Shown here: piece by piece, positions 1 to 6,415 of the stretch | Numbering within the stretch: the stretch's first letter is position 1 | How the letters are laid out: each line of letters opens with the position of its first letter | DNA from: Candidatus Eiseniibacteriota bacterium | GTDB taxonomy: Bacteria > Eisenbacteria > RBG-16-71-46 > SZUA-252 | Length of the DNA: 9,878 nt | Direction: 5' to 3' | NCBI GenBank assembly: GCA_016880395.1 | Contig: JAEHDN010000016.1 | Coordinates: forward strand, 1-9,878 | Position numbers and translations under genes: made by a program | Notes under the pieces: model-generated | Told to the model about the DNA's origin: nothing | Databases searched by the model: none | The model's input: only the letters and a program-made list of their open reading frames with translations

Positions 1-1581
1 CAGCGGATCGCGCGCGTCGATGGTCACGTCCAGCTTGACCCCGCGCCGCTCGCTCTCGTTCTTCCACTTGCCGCGCGTGATCTCGACCACCTCGTCCGCG
101 ATCTCGGCGAGGTCGAGCACCTCGTGGGCGCGGTCCTCGCGCACGCGGCTGAACTGCTGGATGCGCCGCACGGCCTCGCCGCCGTCCATCGCCGCCTGTC
201 GGATCACGTTGAGGCCCGACGCGATCTCCGGATCGCTGACGCGCATGAGCAGGAGCTGGGTACGGCCCAGGATGATCCCGAGGTTGTTGTTGAAGTCGTG
301 GGCCACGCCGGCGGCCAACTCGCCCAGCGCGCGGAGCTTCTCGCCCCGGAGGAGCCTTTCTTGAAGGTCCCGCACGGCGGTCACGTCGGAGATGAGGAGC
401 ATCGAGGCCGGCGCGTCCTGGAAGACGAGCGGCGCCGCCTGCACCTCGACGAACACCTTGGATCCGGAGACGTGGACCATCTCGGCCTGGATCGGCGCGC
501 GGTCGCGGGCGGGCGCGGCCAGCGTGTCGCGGACCGACTGCTGCGACTCGGGCGCGAAGAGATGGACGGGATCGACCTCGGCCCGGACGAGGTCCCCCGC
601 GGGACGCCCCGTCATGGGCTCGAGCGTGGAATTGGCGAACACCGCCTTGCCGGACTGGACGATCAGGATGCCCTGGGGCGAGCTGTCGACCAGGATGCGG
701 TACTTGGCCTCGCTCTCCACGAGCGCGTGCGTCCGGGCCTCCACGGCCGCCTCGAGGGTCTGGTTCATGCGCGCGAGGTTCTCGCGGCTCGCGAGGATCT
801 CCGCCTGCTGGCGTTGCACTTCGTCGGCCATCCGGTCGAAGTGCCACGCGAGCGTCTCGATCTCGTCGCCGCTCTTGAGATTCAGTCGCTGGGAGTAGTC
901 CCCCTGCGCGATGGCTCGGGTGGCTCCGACCAGACGATCGATCGGTCGGGTGATGCCACGTGCAGCGAGGCGCGCGCCCACGAGGCAGAGGATCGAGGCC
1001 AGGATTCCCGCGATGATGAGGTTCTTCGTGAGCGCCGCCACCTCGTGGTCGAGTCCCTCGAGCGAGATGCCGACGCGCACGGTGCCCCACTTCACCTCGT
1101 ACCCCTCGACGTAGACCGGGAGGAGGATCTCGAGGATCCGCGAGTCCCCGGGTCGGCGCGGCTCGATGAAGCTCCATCGCTCGCCGCGCACCGACTGCGC
1201 GTTGAAGTCGGCCGTCTCGCGCGGCGCCTGGCCGAAGGAGTTGGGCGAGCGGCTGTCGGCCGCGATCTGCCCCTCCTTGTCGTAGATCACGACGTACGCG
1301 ATCTCGCTCCCGGCCTGGGACCGGCTCGCGGCCTGGTTCAGCGCGATGTAGTTGTAGGAGAGGAGCGCGGGGGTCGAGAGCCAGGCGATGCTCCGCGCCA
1401 CGGCGAAGCCGCGCTTCCGTGTCTCGCGCAGGAGCGAATCCGACTCGCTCCGGACGAAGAAGGTGACCGCCGCCGTGACCAGACCGACGACAATGATGCC
1501 GAAGGTGAGGAAGATCCTCGCCTGGAGTCCGCCGCGCGAGCGGCGCGGCCCGTCAGCGGGATGCTTTGCGGTGATCGCCAT
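1..1581 (-). CDS. Membrane sensor histidine kinase, HAMP-PAS-HisKA (3' end cut by window)
   Basis: This is the sensor of a two-component system: it should autophosphorylate on a histidine and pass the phosphate to a response regulator that is not in the window. The ATG at 1581 opens 527 codons without a stop to position 1. It has a membrane segment at about residues 21-43, an extracytoplasmic sensor region of about 44-185, and a second membrane segment at about 186-205. A HAMP domain follows (about 206-260, with ITRPIDRLVGATRAIAQGDY at 210-229), then a helical linker (about 255-290), a PAS domain (about 291-400) and a HisKA H-box GELAAGVAHDFNNNLGIILG, with the phospho-acceptor His at 428. The window ends near the start of the ATPase domain, so the N, G1 and G2 boxes cannot be seen. 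Its start lies 29 nt inside the upstream binding-protein gene, which implies co-transcription and probably coupled translation. The ligand is unknown; the extracytoplasmic region may be a CACHE-like fold. Confidence 0.93.
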   Translation of the reverse strand, partial: MAITAKHPADGPRRSRGGLQARIFLTFGIIVVGLVTAAVTFFVRSESDSLLRETRKRGFAVARSIAWLSTPALLSYNYIALNQAASRSQAGSEIAYVVIYDKEGQIAADSRSPNSFGQAPRETADFNAQSVRGERWSFIEPRRPGDSRILEILLPVYVEGYEVKWGTVRVGISLEGLDHEVAALTKNLIIAGILASILCLVGARLAARGITRPIDRLVGATRAIAQGDYSQRLNLKSGDEIETLAWHFDRMADEVQRQQAEILASRENLARMNQTLEAAVEARTHALVESEAKYRILVDSSPQGILIVQSGKAVFANSTLEPMTGRPAGDLVRAEVDPVHLFAPESQQSVRDTLAAPARDRAPIQAEMVHVSGSKVFVEVQAAPLVFQDAPASMLLISDVTAVRDLQERLLRGEKLRALGELAAGVAHDFNNNLGIILGRTQLLLMRVSDPEIASGLNVIRQAAMDGGEAVRRIQQFSRVREDRAHEVLDLAEIADEVVEITRGKWKNESERRGVKLDVTIDARDPL

Positions 1582-3265
1582 CGGCCTTTGGCTCCGCGAA
1601 CCGGAGCTTCTCCATGGCCAGGGTCGAGATCCCGAGCGGATTCATCTGCAGCCCGACCACGTCGCTCCGCAGGCCGATGAAGTTCGTCGGGTGATAGAGC
1701 GGCACGAACGGAGCGTCGCGCAGGATCCGTTCCTCGGCCTGCTGGTATGCGGCCTGGGCCACCTTGGGATCCTCGGCGCTCCGCGCGGCGTCGAGCAGCG
1801 AGTCCACGCGCGCGTTTCGGTAGCGGAAGTAGTTGGTCGAACTGGACGAATAGAAGAGCGCCCGGAGGAACGTGTCGGGGTCGGGAATGTCCGCGACCCA
1901 CGACAGGCTGAAGAGGGGCGCCTTGCGACCGGTGATTGCGTCGTCCAGGACCTTCCAGGTGACGTACTGGATCTGCACCTGGAACCCCGCGTCCGCGAGG
2001 GAGTGGACCATCAGCGAGTCGAGCGCGCGCACGGCGGCGTTCGATGTGACCGACTTGTAGAGCTTGAGCGCCGGCAGCGGATGCGCCGGACCGTAGCCGG
2101 CCTCGCGCAGGAGCTCCTTCGCGCGCGCGAGGTCGTGCGGATAGGTGCGCGTCGCGGGCGAGTATCCCGGAACGCCCGGCGCCAGAATCCCCTGCGCGAG
2201 CGTCTTGCCCTCAGGCTGGAAGTGGAGCATCCCCTGACGGTCGAGCGCGAGCGCGATCGCCCGCCGCACCCGCGCGTCGTCGAGGGGCGGCATCGTGGCG
2301 TTCATCCCGAGGAAGGCCAGGGTGAGGTCCTGCCAGCGGAGCATCGTGATGCCGGGCTGCGCGCGGAACTCCTCGACCCGGTCGATGGGCAGCGTGCTGA
2401 GCGTGGCGCGCCCGTCGAGGAGCGCGTTGGCTCCCTGCGAGGTCACGTCTCCGATGGGCGTGAAGAACACCAGCGAGTCGATGGCCGGACGGCCCATGAA
2501 GTAGTCCGGGTTCGCGGCGAGGACGACGCTCCGCTCGGTCCGACGGACGTAGCGGAACGGCCCGCAGCCGATCGGATTCACCTCGAGGATCGCGTTGCCG
2601 TGCTGGTCCATCAGCTCGCGCGGAACCACCGAGGTCTGGTCGAGCGCGAGCGCGCTCAGAAGAGGGCGGTAGGGACGGCTGAGCCGGATCTCGAGATGCT
2701 TCGCGTCGATCGCGCGAATGCCGCGGATCGTCGATGCCTTCCCCGCGAGGAACTCGGGGACGCCGTTGATCGCGTCGAGATAACCGGCCGCGAGCCCTTC
2801 GGAGCGGAACGGCTCCTGGAAGCACCGCGTCAGCGTGTAGACGAAGTCATCGGCCGTGACCTCGCGGCCACTGTGGAAGCGCACCCCTTCCCGGATGTGG
2901 AAGACATAGGTCTTTCCGTCGCGGGAGATGGTCCAGCTGTCCGAGACCTGCGGGGTGGGCTCGAGGTTCGAGGTGAGCCCCACGAGAGGGCTGTATACCT
3001 GGGCGATGACGGTGGACGAGTAGGCGTCCGCGGCGAGCGCAGGATCGAGCGTCGTGGGGGCTTCCTGATAGAAGCAGAAGATCCTCGGTCCCGATCGGCC
3101 AGGGGTCGGAGCCGTGCTCTGGCCGGTGACGGGCGCGCCGGACGACGCACCTGGGTCGGCCGTGGGGCGCTTCCATACGATTGGGACGGCGACAGCGAGA
3201 GCGAGGATCACGAGCGTGGCGCCCACGATCGCGCGCGGACCGGCCTGGGTCGGGAACGACTTCAT
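1553..3265 (-). CDS. Peptide-type ABC substrate-binding protein (SBP_bac_5 family), membrane-anchored
   Basis: The 570-residue product is an extracytoplasmic solute-binding protein of the DppA/OppA family, which usually delivers oligopeptides, or other solutes such as nickel, to an ABC importer. A hydrophobic segment at residues 11-31 ends in IVWKRP with no lipobox cysteine, so it looks like an uncleaved anchor or signal sequence. A Pro/Ser/Thr/Gly-rich linker spans 32-60. Family hallmarks are TTLDPALAADAYSS (71-84), the cluster-5 region around FHIREGVRFHSGREVTADDF (122-141), GCGPFRY (233-239), VRRAIALALDR (333-343), and a C-terminal lobe with SWVADIPDPDTFLRALF (455-471). Length and domain order are normal for the family. 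The ATG at 3265 has a GGAGG 9 nt upstream. No permease or ATPase of an importer is present, and the gene overlaps a histidine kinase gene at its 3' end. It could be part of a transporter encoded elsewhere or a ligand receptor for the kinase. The true substrate cannot be read from the sequence. Confidence 0.95.
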   Translation of the reverse strand: MKSFPTQAGPRAIVGATLVILALAVAVPIVWKRPTADPGASSGAPVTGQSTAPTPGRSGPRIFCFYQEAPTTLDPALAADAYSSTVIAQVYSPLVGLTSNLEPTPQVSDSWTISRDGKTYVFHIREGVRFHSGREVTADDFVYTLTRCFQEPFRSEGLAAGYLDAINGVPEFLAGKASTIRGIRAIDAKHLEIRLSRPYRPLLSALALDQTSVVPRELMDQHGNAILEVNPIGCGPFRYVRRTERSVVLAANPDYFMGRPAIDSLVFFTPIGDVTSQGANALLDGRATLSTLPIDRVEEFRAQPGITMLRWQDLTLAFLGMNATMPPLDDARVRRAIALALDRQGMLHFQPEGKTLAQGILAPGVPGYSPATRTYPHDLARAKELLREAGYGPAHPLPALKLYKSVTSNAAVRALDSLMVHSLADAGFQVQIQYVTWKVLDDAITGRKAPLFSLSWVADIPDPDTFLRALFYSSSSTNYFRYRNARVDSLLDAARSAEDPKVAQAAYQQAEERILRDAPFVPLYHPTNFIGLRSDVVGLQMNPLGISTLAMEKLRFAEPKADGDHRKASR

Positions 3266-3274
3266 GGGGAATGG

Positions 3275-3279
3275 CCTCC
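3275..3279 (-). promoter_or_regulatory. Ribosome binding site of the binding-protein gene
   Basis: The minus strand reads GGAGG, followed by a 9-nt spacer and the ATG at 3265. This supports the chosen start of the binding protein, which also places the hydrophobic export segment at the correct distance from the N terminus. Confidence 0.75.
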
Positions 3280-3336
3280 GGACTGGTCACCCCGTCCCGG
3301 GGGGGCACAGCAGGGCCCCGCCCGGGCGTTTCGTCC

Positions 3337-3348
3337 CGATACGTATCG
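3337..3348. promoter_or_regulatory. Perfect 12-bp palindrome, possible operator
   Basis: CGATACGTATCG is its own reverse complement. It lies about 70 nt upstream of the ATG of the binding-protein gene, between the AT-rich patch where a promoter would be expected and the ribosome binding site. That is a plausible place for a repressor or a dimeric regulator to bind. A palindrome of this length can arise by chance, no second copy was noticed, and no regulator gene is nearby, so the operator role is inference. Confidence 0.35.
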
Positions 3349-3469
3349 ACTGGGAGAGGGCTCTTGTTGAGGGGATTCCAGCCCCGGAGGCGCGAGCAGG
3401 GCCCGAATTGCGACCGCGTAAAAGGCTTACCAAGAATGGCTTATGGGTCTATCCGGGGCCGAGGAGGTA

Positions 3470-3563
3470 GGGGCGGTCAACGGATGACCATAGGGCGCCT
3501 GTGGAGCGAGCGCGAAGCGCGAAGCGATCACACAGCGCCCGGAGGTCATCCGTTGACCGCCCC
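3470..3563. repeat. Long inverted repeat / hairpin with nested palindromes
   Basis: GGGGCGGTCAACGGATGACC (3470-3489) is repeated as an exact reverse complement at 3544-3563, giving a 20-bp perfect outer stem. Inside it come a 3x3 internal loop, a further 6-bp stem (GGGCGC 3493-3498 with GCGCCC 3535-3540), a one-base bulge (C3499), a 4-bp stem (TGTG 3500-3503 with CACA 3531-3534) and a 27-nt loop rich in GCGA/GCGC. Each outer arm contains its own palindrome, GGTCA-ACGGA-TGACC at 3475-3489 and its reverse complement at 3544-3558. The element begins 22 nt past the arfB stop codon, so it may end or stabilise the operon mRNA. Neither strand shows a T-run after the stem, so it is not a textbook intrinsic terminator. 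A REP/MITE-like repeat or a paired operator are alternatives. Confidence 0.85.
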
Positions 3564-3585
3564 GGGCCACCGGGCCCGGAAAGGC

Positions 3586-3996
3586 TCACAAGTCGTGAGG
3601 AGGAGCCCCACGCGATCGCTTGATCTCCGATCGGCGCCGCTTCGCCTCGATGCGCGTTTCGCGGGACGCCGCCGTGGGTCCGGTGGCGCGACGGGCCCTG
3701 CGCGGTCGGAGCGCATCGGCGACGAGCTCGCGCAGGCGCTCGATCGCGGCCTCGCGATTGCGCGCCTGGCTCCGATGTCGCTGGCTCACGACCCGCACCG
3801 CGCCGTCCGCTCCCACCCGTTTCCCGAGTGCCTGCCGGAGCCTCGCCTTCTGCGGCTCGGTGAACGCAGCCGACTCCTCGAGGCTCCACACCACCTCGAC
3901 GCGGGTCTCCACCTTGTTCACGTTTTGTCCGCCGGGACCTCCGGCGCGCGACGTCCGGAATCGGATCTCGGCGAGCGGGATGGCGGGTGCGGCCAC
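3586..3996 (-). CDS. arfB: Alternative ribosome-rescue factor B (peptidyl-tRNA hydrolase)
   Basis: ArfB (YaeJ) enters the A site of ribosomes stalled at the end of truncated mRNA and hydrolyses the peptidyl-tRNA, releasing the nascent chain. The 136-residue product matches the family length (about 140). It has the catalytic GGQ at residues 22-24 in the context AGGPGGQNVNK, the conserved RSQARNREAAIERL block (75-88), and a very basic C-terminal tail (about 98-129, ARRATGPTAASRETRIEAKR and following), which in the family sits in the empty mRNA channel. The tail separates it from release factors RF1 and RF2, which are far longer. The start is GTG at 3996, one nucleotide after the TAG stop of the upstream peptidase gene. 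No clear Shine-Dalgarno sequence is visible, so translational coupling is likely. It is the last gene of the leftward operon. Confidence 0.95.
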   Translation of the reverse strand: MAAPAIPLAEIRFRTSRAGGPGGQNVNKVETRVEVVWSLEESAAFTEPQKARLRQALGKRVGADGAVRVVSQRHRSQARNREAAIERLRELVADALRPRRARRATGPTAASRETRIEAKRRRSEIKRSRGAPPHDL

Positions 3997-3997
3997 T

Positions 3998-5245
3998 CTA
4001 CGCGAGGAGCGCGGGGATCTCGCGCTGGTAGGGCTCGGTCGTGACGATGGCTTCGCCTCCGTCCACGAGCAGGTTCACCTCGCTCCTCACCCCGAACTCC
4101 TCGAGGTAGATGCCGGGCTCGACCGAGACGAGCGTGCCGTCGATGAGCCGCCGCTCGTCCCGCGTCTCCAGATTGTCGAGATGGACGCCATTCGCGTGCA
4201 CCTCCTCGCCGATCGAGTGCCCCGTGCGGTGGAGGAATCGCTCGCCGTAGCCGCGGTCGCGAACCACCGCGCGCGCGGCATCGTCGACGTCGCAGCCCCG
4301 GATCGGAGTCCCGGCGCGGAGCGCGCGGCGCACCACATTGATGGCCGCGTCCCGGGCGTCGCGCACGACCGCGAAGATCGAGGCATGGCGATCGGGCACG
4401 CTCGAGTCGAGCATCGCGACCTGCGTGTAGTCGGCGTACACGGAGCCCGGGGCGGAGCGCTTGCCCCAGGCGTCGATGAGGAGAAAATCCCCGCGCCGAA
4501 GCGGCCGATCGTGCTCCGGGCGCGTGGCGAAGTGGGGATCGCCCGCGTGCTCGTTCACCGCGACCGCGGGCGGATCGCTCGCGACGAGCCCCTCCTCGGC
4601 GAGGCGCTCGAGGATCCACGCCTGGAGCGACACCTCCGAAAGCGGCGAGCCCGCGCGGACCAGGTCGCGCGCCCTCCCGAACGCGGCGGCGATGATCCCG
4701 TTCACGACGAGCCCCGTCCGGCGATGGTCGGCGCGCGCTTCGGGCGCAAGCGCCCCGTCGAAGCGCTGGGCCAGGTCGGCGGAGGAGATCACCCTGGCCC
4801 CCGCCGCGCGCACCAGCTCCACCGTGCCCGCGTCGACACGCGACAGGTAGGGCAGCGCGGCGCCCGGCGAGTACTCCATCGCGAGCGCTGGCTCCGATCC
4901 GGGCACGCATGCGACGGCCTCGCGCAGCCCATCGCGAAGCTCCTGCCAGGTGAGATAGACGATCGCGCGGCCCGGCAGGTGATCGAGCGCGCCCGGCTCG
5001 ATCCGGTGCACCACCTTGACCGGCTCCCCCTCCGCAGGCACGAGATAGAACCATCGCCGGGTGGTCTTCGGCCCCTCGGGACCCGAGATCATCCCGACGA
5101 CACTCCGCGCGATCGGATTCGAGCCGTGGAAGTCGAAGAGGAGCCAGCCCGCGATGCCATCCTCGCGAAGGGCCATCTGGATCCGGCGAACGCGATCGGC
5201 ACCGGCTTCGCGGCCCGCGGTGCTCACGCGATCCGAGCCGCTCAT
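3998..5245 (-). CDS. M24 family metallopeptidase (Xaa-Pro aminopeptidase/prolidase type), downstream copy
   Basis: The 415-residue protein belongs to the M24 (creatinase/prolidase, pita-bread fold) family, whose usual members cleave Xaa-Pro bonds with two metal ions. An N-terminal creatinase-like domain (about 15-165) precedes the catalytic domain (about 175-410). All five metal ligands are visible: D258 (LLIDAWG), D272 (YADYTQ), H343 (TGHSIGEEVH), E376 (SVEPGIYLEEFG) and E389 (VRSEVNLLV). The enzyme is therefore probably active and cytoplasmic, since no signal peptide is seen. The ATG at 5245 overlaps the hflX stop as ATGA, the classic coupled junction, which fixes the start even though the frame is open further upstream. 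It is clearly divergent from the other M24 gene at 6416-7651, so the two are paralogs rather than a recent duplication. Exact substrate is uncertain. Confidence 0.93.
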   Translation of the reverse strand: MSGSDRVSTAGREAGADRVRRIQMALREDGIAGWLLFDFHGSNPIARSVVGMISGPEGPKTTRRWFYLVPAEGEPVKVVHRIEPGALDHLPGRAIVYLTWQELRDGLREAVACVPGSEPALAMEYSPGAALPYLSRVDAGTVELVRAAGARVISSADLAQRFDGALAPEARADHRRTGLVVNGIIAAAFGRARDLVRAGSPLSEVSLQAWILERLAEEGLVASDPPAVAVNEHAGDPHFATRPEHDRPLRRGDFLLIDAWGKRSAPGSVYADYTQVAMLDSSVPDRHASIFAVVRDARDAAINVVRRALRAGTPIRGCDVDDAARAVVRDRGYGERFLHRTGHSIGEEVHANGVHLDNLETRDERRLIDGTLVSVEPGIYLEEFGVRSEVNLLVDGGEAIVTTEPYQREIPALLA

Positions 5246-6381
5246 GCCGTGGGCGCCCGACCGTCGACGGGGCGCTCTTGCCGGCTCTCCTCCTCGATGC
5301 GATGGAGGACCGCTTCGCGCAGCTCGGGGATCCCCTCGCGCGTCGCGGCCGAAACGAAGGAGGCACCCGGGTACCGGGCGCGAAGACCGAGCCAGGCGAC
5401 CTCGTCGGGGAGCGCGTCGATCTTGTTGAAGACGAGAAGTCGCGGCCTGTGCAGCGCGCGGATTTCCTCGAGCACAGCCTCGACCGCCTCGATGTGCCGC
5501 TCCGGATCGGTCTCGGACGCGTCGACCACATGGAGGAGGAGATCGGCCTCGCTGACCTCCTCGAGCGTGGCGCGGAAGGAGGCGACCAGGTGCGAGGGGA
5601 GCTTGCGGATGAAGCCGACCGTGTCGGTGAGGAGCGCGCGCGTGCCGCCGCTCGCGGCGAAGACCCGCGTCGTCGGATCGAGCGTCGCGAAGAGCTGGTC
5701 CTCGACGTAGACCCGCGCCCGGGTGAGCGCGTTGAACAAGGTCGACTTGCCCGCGTTCGTGTAGCCCACGAGCGAGACCTTGTGGCAGCTCCGCCGGCCG
5801 CGGCGCTGGACGCGGCGCTCTCGCACGACCCCCTCGAGCTCGCGCTTCAGCTTCGCGATCCGCTCGCGGATGCGCCTCCGGTCGACCTCGAGCTGGGTTT
5901 CGCCCGGCCCGCGCGTCCCGATGCCGCCGCCCAGTCGCGAGAGGTGCTCCCACAGACGGGTGAGGCGCGGGAGCATGTACTCGAGCTGGGCCAGCTCCAC
6001 CTGGAGGCGCGCCTCGCGCGTCCGCGCGCGGCGGGCGAAGATGTCGAGGATGAGCCCGCTTCGGTCCACGACGCGAAGCTTGAGATCCTCTTCGAGATTC
6101 CGATTCTGCGCGGGCGAGAGGTCGTCGTCGAGAAGGAGGAGGTTGGCGTTCTGCTCGCCGGTGAGGGTGCGGACCTCCTCGATCTTGCCCTTGCTCAGGA
6201 AGGTGGACGAGCGGACCGAGCCTCGACGCTGGAGCACTTCTCCGAGAACCTCGGCGCCCGCGGTCTCCGCGAGGAGACGAAGCTCGGTGAGCGTGTCCCC
6301 TGCCGCGTCGCCGCGAGAGGGGGCGCGGCCCGCGAGAATGGCCCGCTCGCGGCCGCGGCGTCGGGTCGCGAGCGGGCTCAT
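5242..6381 (-). CDS. hflX: GTPase HflX, ribosome-splitting/ribosome-associated
   Basis: HflX binds the 50S subunit or the 70S ribosome and, in studied bacteria, splits stalled or stress-inactivated ribosomes using nucleotide-driven changes. The 379-residue product has the HflX N-terminal domain (about 30-135; SKGKIEEV at 63-70 and LLLLDDDLSPAQNRNLEE at 81-98). The family linker with GGGIGTRGPGETQLEVDRRR lies at 151-170 and a helical hairpin at about 168-195. The G domain has G1 GYTNAGKST (206-214), a switch I region around LDPTTR (234-239), G3 DTVGF (253-257), G4 NKID (319-322) and G5 SAA (344-346). It is shorter than the E. coli protein (about 426 residues), ending soon after the G domain, as many HflX proteins do. 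The ATG at 6381 has AGAGGAG just upstream. It follows the first M24 gene by 34 nt and overlaps the second by 4 nt. Confidence 0.96.
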   Translation of the reverse strand: MSPLATRRRGRERAILAGRAPSRGDAAGDTLTELRLLAETAGAEVLGEVLQRRGSVRSSTFLSKGKIEEVRTLTGEQNANLLLLDDDLSPAQNRNLEEDLKLRVVDRSGLILDIFARRARTREARLQVELAQLEYMLPRLTRLWEHLSRLGGGIGTRGPGETQLEVDRRRIRERIAKLKRELEGVVRERRVQRRGRRSCHKVSLVGYTNAGKSTLFNALTRARVYVEDQLFATLDPTTRVFAASGGTRALLTDTVGFIRKLPSHLVASFRATLEEVSEADLLLHVVDASETDPERHIEAVEAVLEEIRALHRPRLLVFNKIDALPDEVAWLGLRARYPGASFVSAATREGIPELREAVLHRIEEESRQERPVDGRAPTA

Positions 6382-6415
6382 GCGGCTCCTCTGGGCGCGG
6401 GGATGCTCCGGGACA

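Larger units (their letters stand above)
3266..3585. other. Intergenic region between arfB and the binding-protein gene
   Basis: This 320-nt stretch has no convincing gene. It contains a long hairpin (3470-3563), a 12-bp palindrome (3337-3348), and a relatively AT-rich patch at about 3408-3447, where a promoter for the leftward binding-protein operon would be expected. In that patch I see TTGGTA on the minus strand (3430-3435), but no good -10 box 16-18 nt further on, so I do not call a promoter. The hexamer GGCTTA occurs twice on the plus strand, at 3424-3429 and 3438-3443. The long open frames crossing this region on the plus strand are shadows of flanking genes. Confidence 0.7.

Noticed and set aside
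124..1680. Long plus-strand open frame opposite the histidine kinase
   Set aside because: It mirrors the kinase gene in a high-GC sequence. Its translation is Arg/Glu/Asp/His-rich with no recognisable domain, whereas the minus-strand frame has clear HAMP, PAS and HisKA motifs.
1388..3370. 660-codon plus-strand open frame opposite the binding protein
   Set aside because: It is low-complexity, rich in Arg, Glu and Val, has no domain, and is antisense to a well-supported SBP_bac_5 gene.
3412..3435. Possible promoter of the binding-protein operon beginning at TTGGTA on the minus strand
   Set aside because: At 16-18 nt spacing the -10 candidates (for example CAATTC) match consensus poorly.
3475..3558. 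Resemblance of the hairpin ends to integron attC core sites (GGTCAAC ... GTTGACC)
   Set aside because: Each end differs from the RYYYAAC/GTTRRRY consensus at one position. The arms are perfectly symmetric rather than imperfect, there is a single copy, and no integrase or cassette array is present.
3470..3563. Hairpin as a classical Rho-independent terminator
   Set aside because: No T-run follows the stem on either strand and the loop is long, so I annotate it as an inverted repeat and leave termination as one possibility.
3918..5531. 537-codon minus-strand open frame overlapping the downstream M24 gene and hflX
   Set aside because: It is a wrong-frame reading; the true frames on the same strand carry the M24 ligands and the HflX G motifs and meet at an ATGA overlap.
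5246..5953. Upstream extension of the downstream M24 frame, which stays open to 5953
   Set aside because: The extension is the wrong-frame reading of hflX. The ATG at 5245, in the ATGA overlap, gives a normal-length M24 protein.
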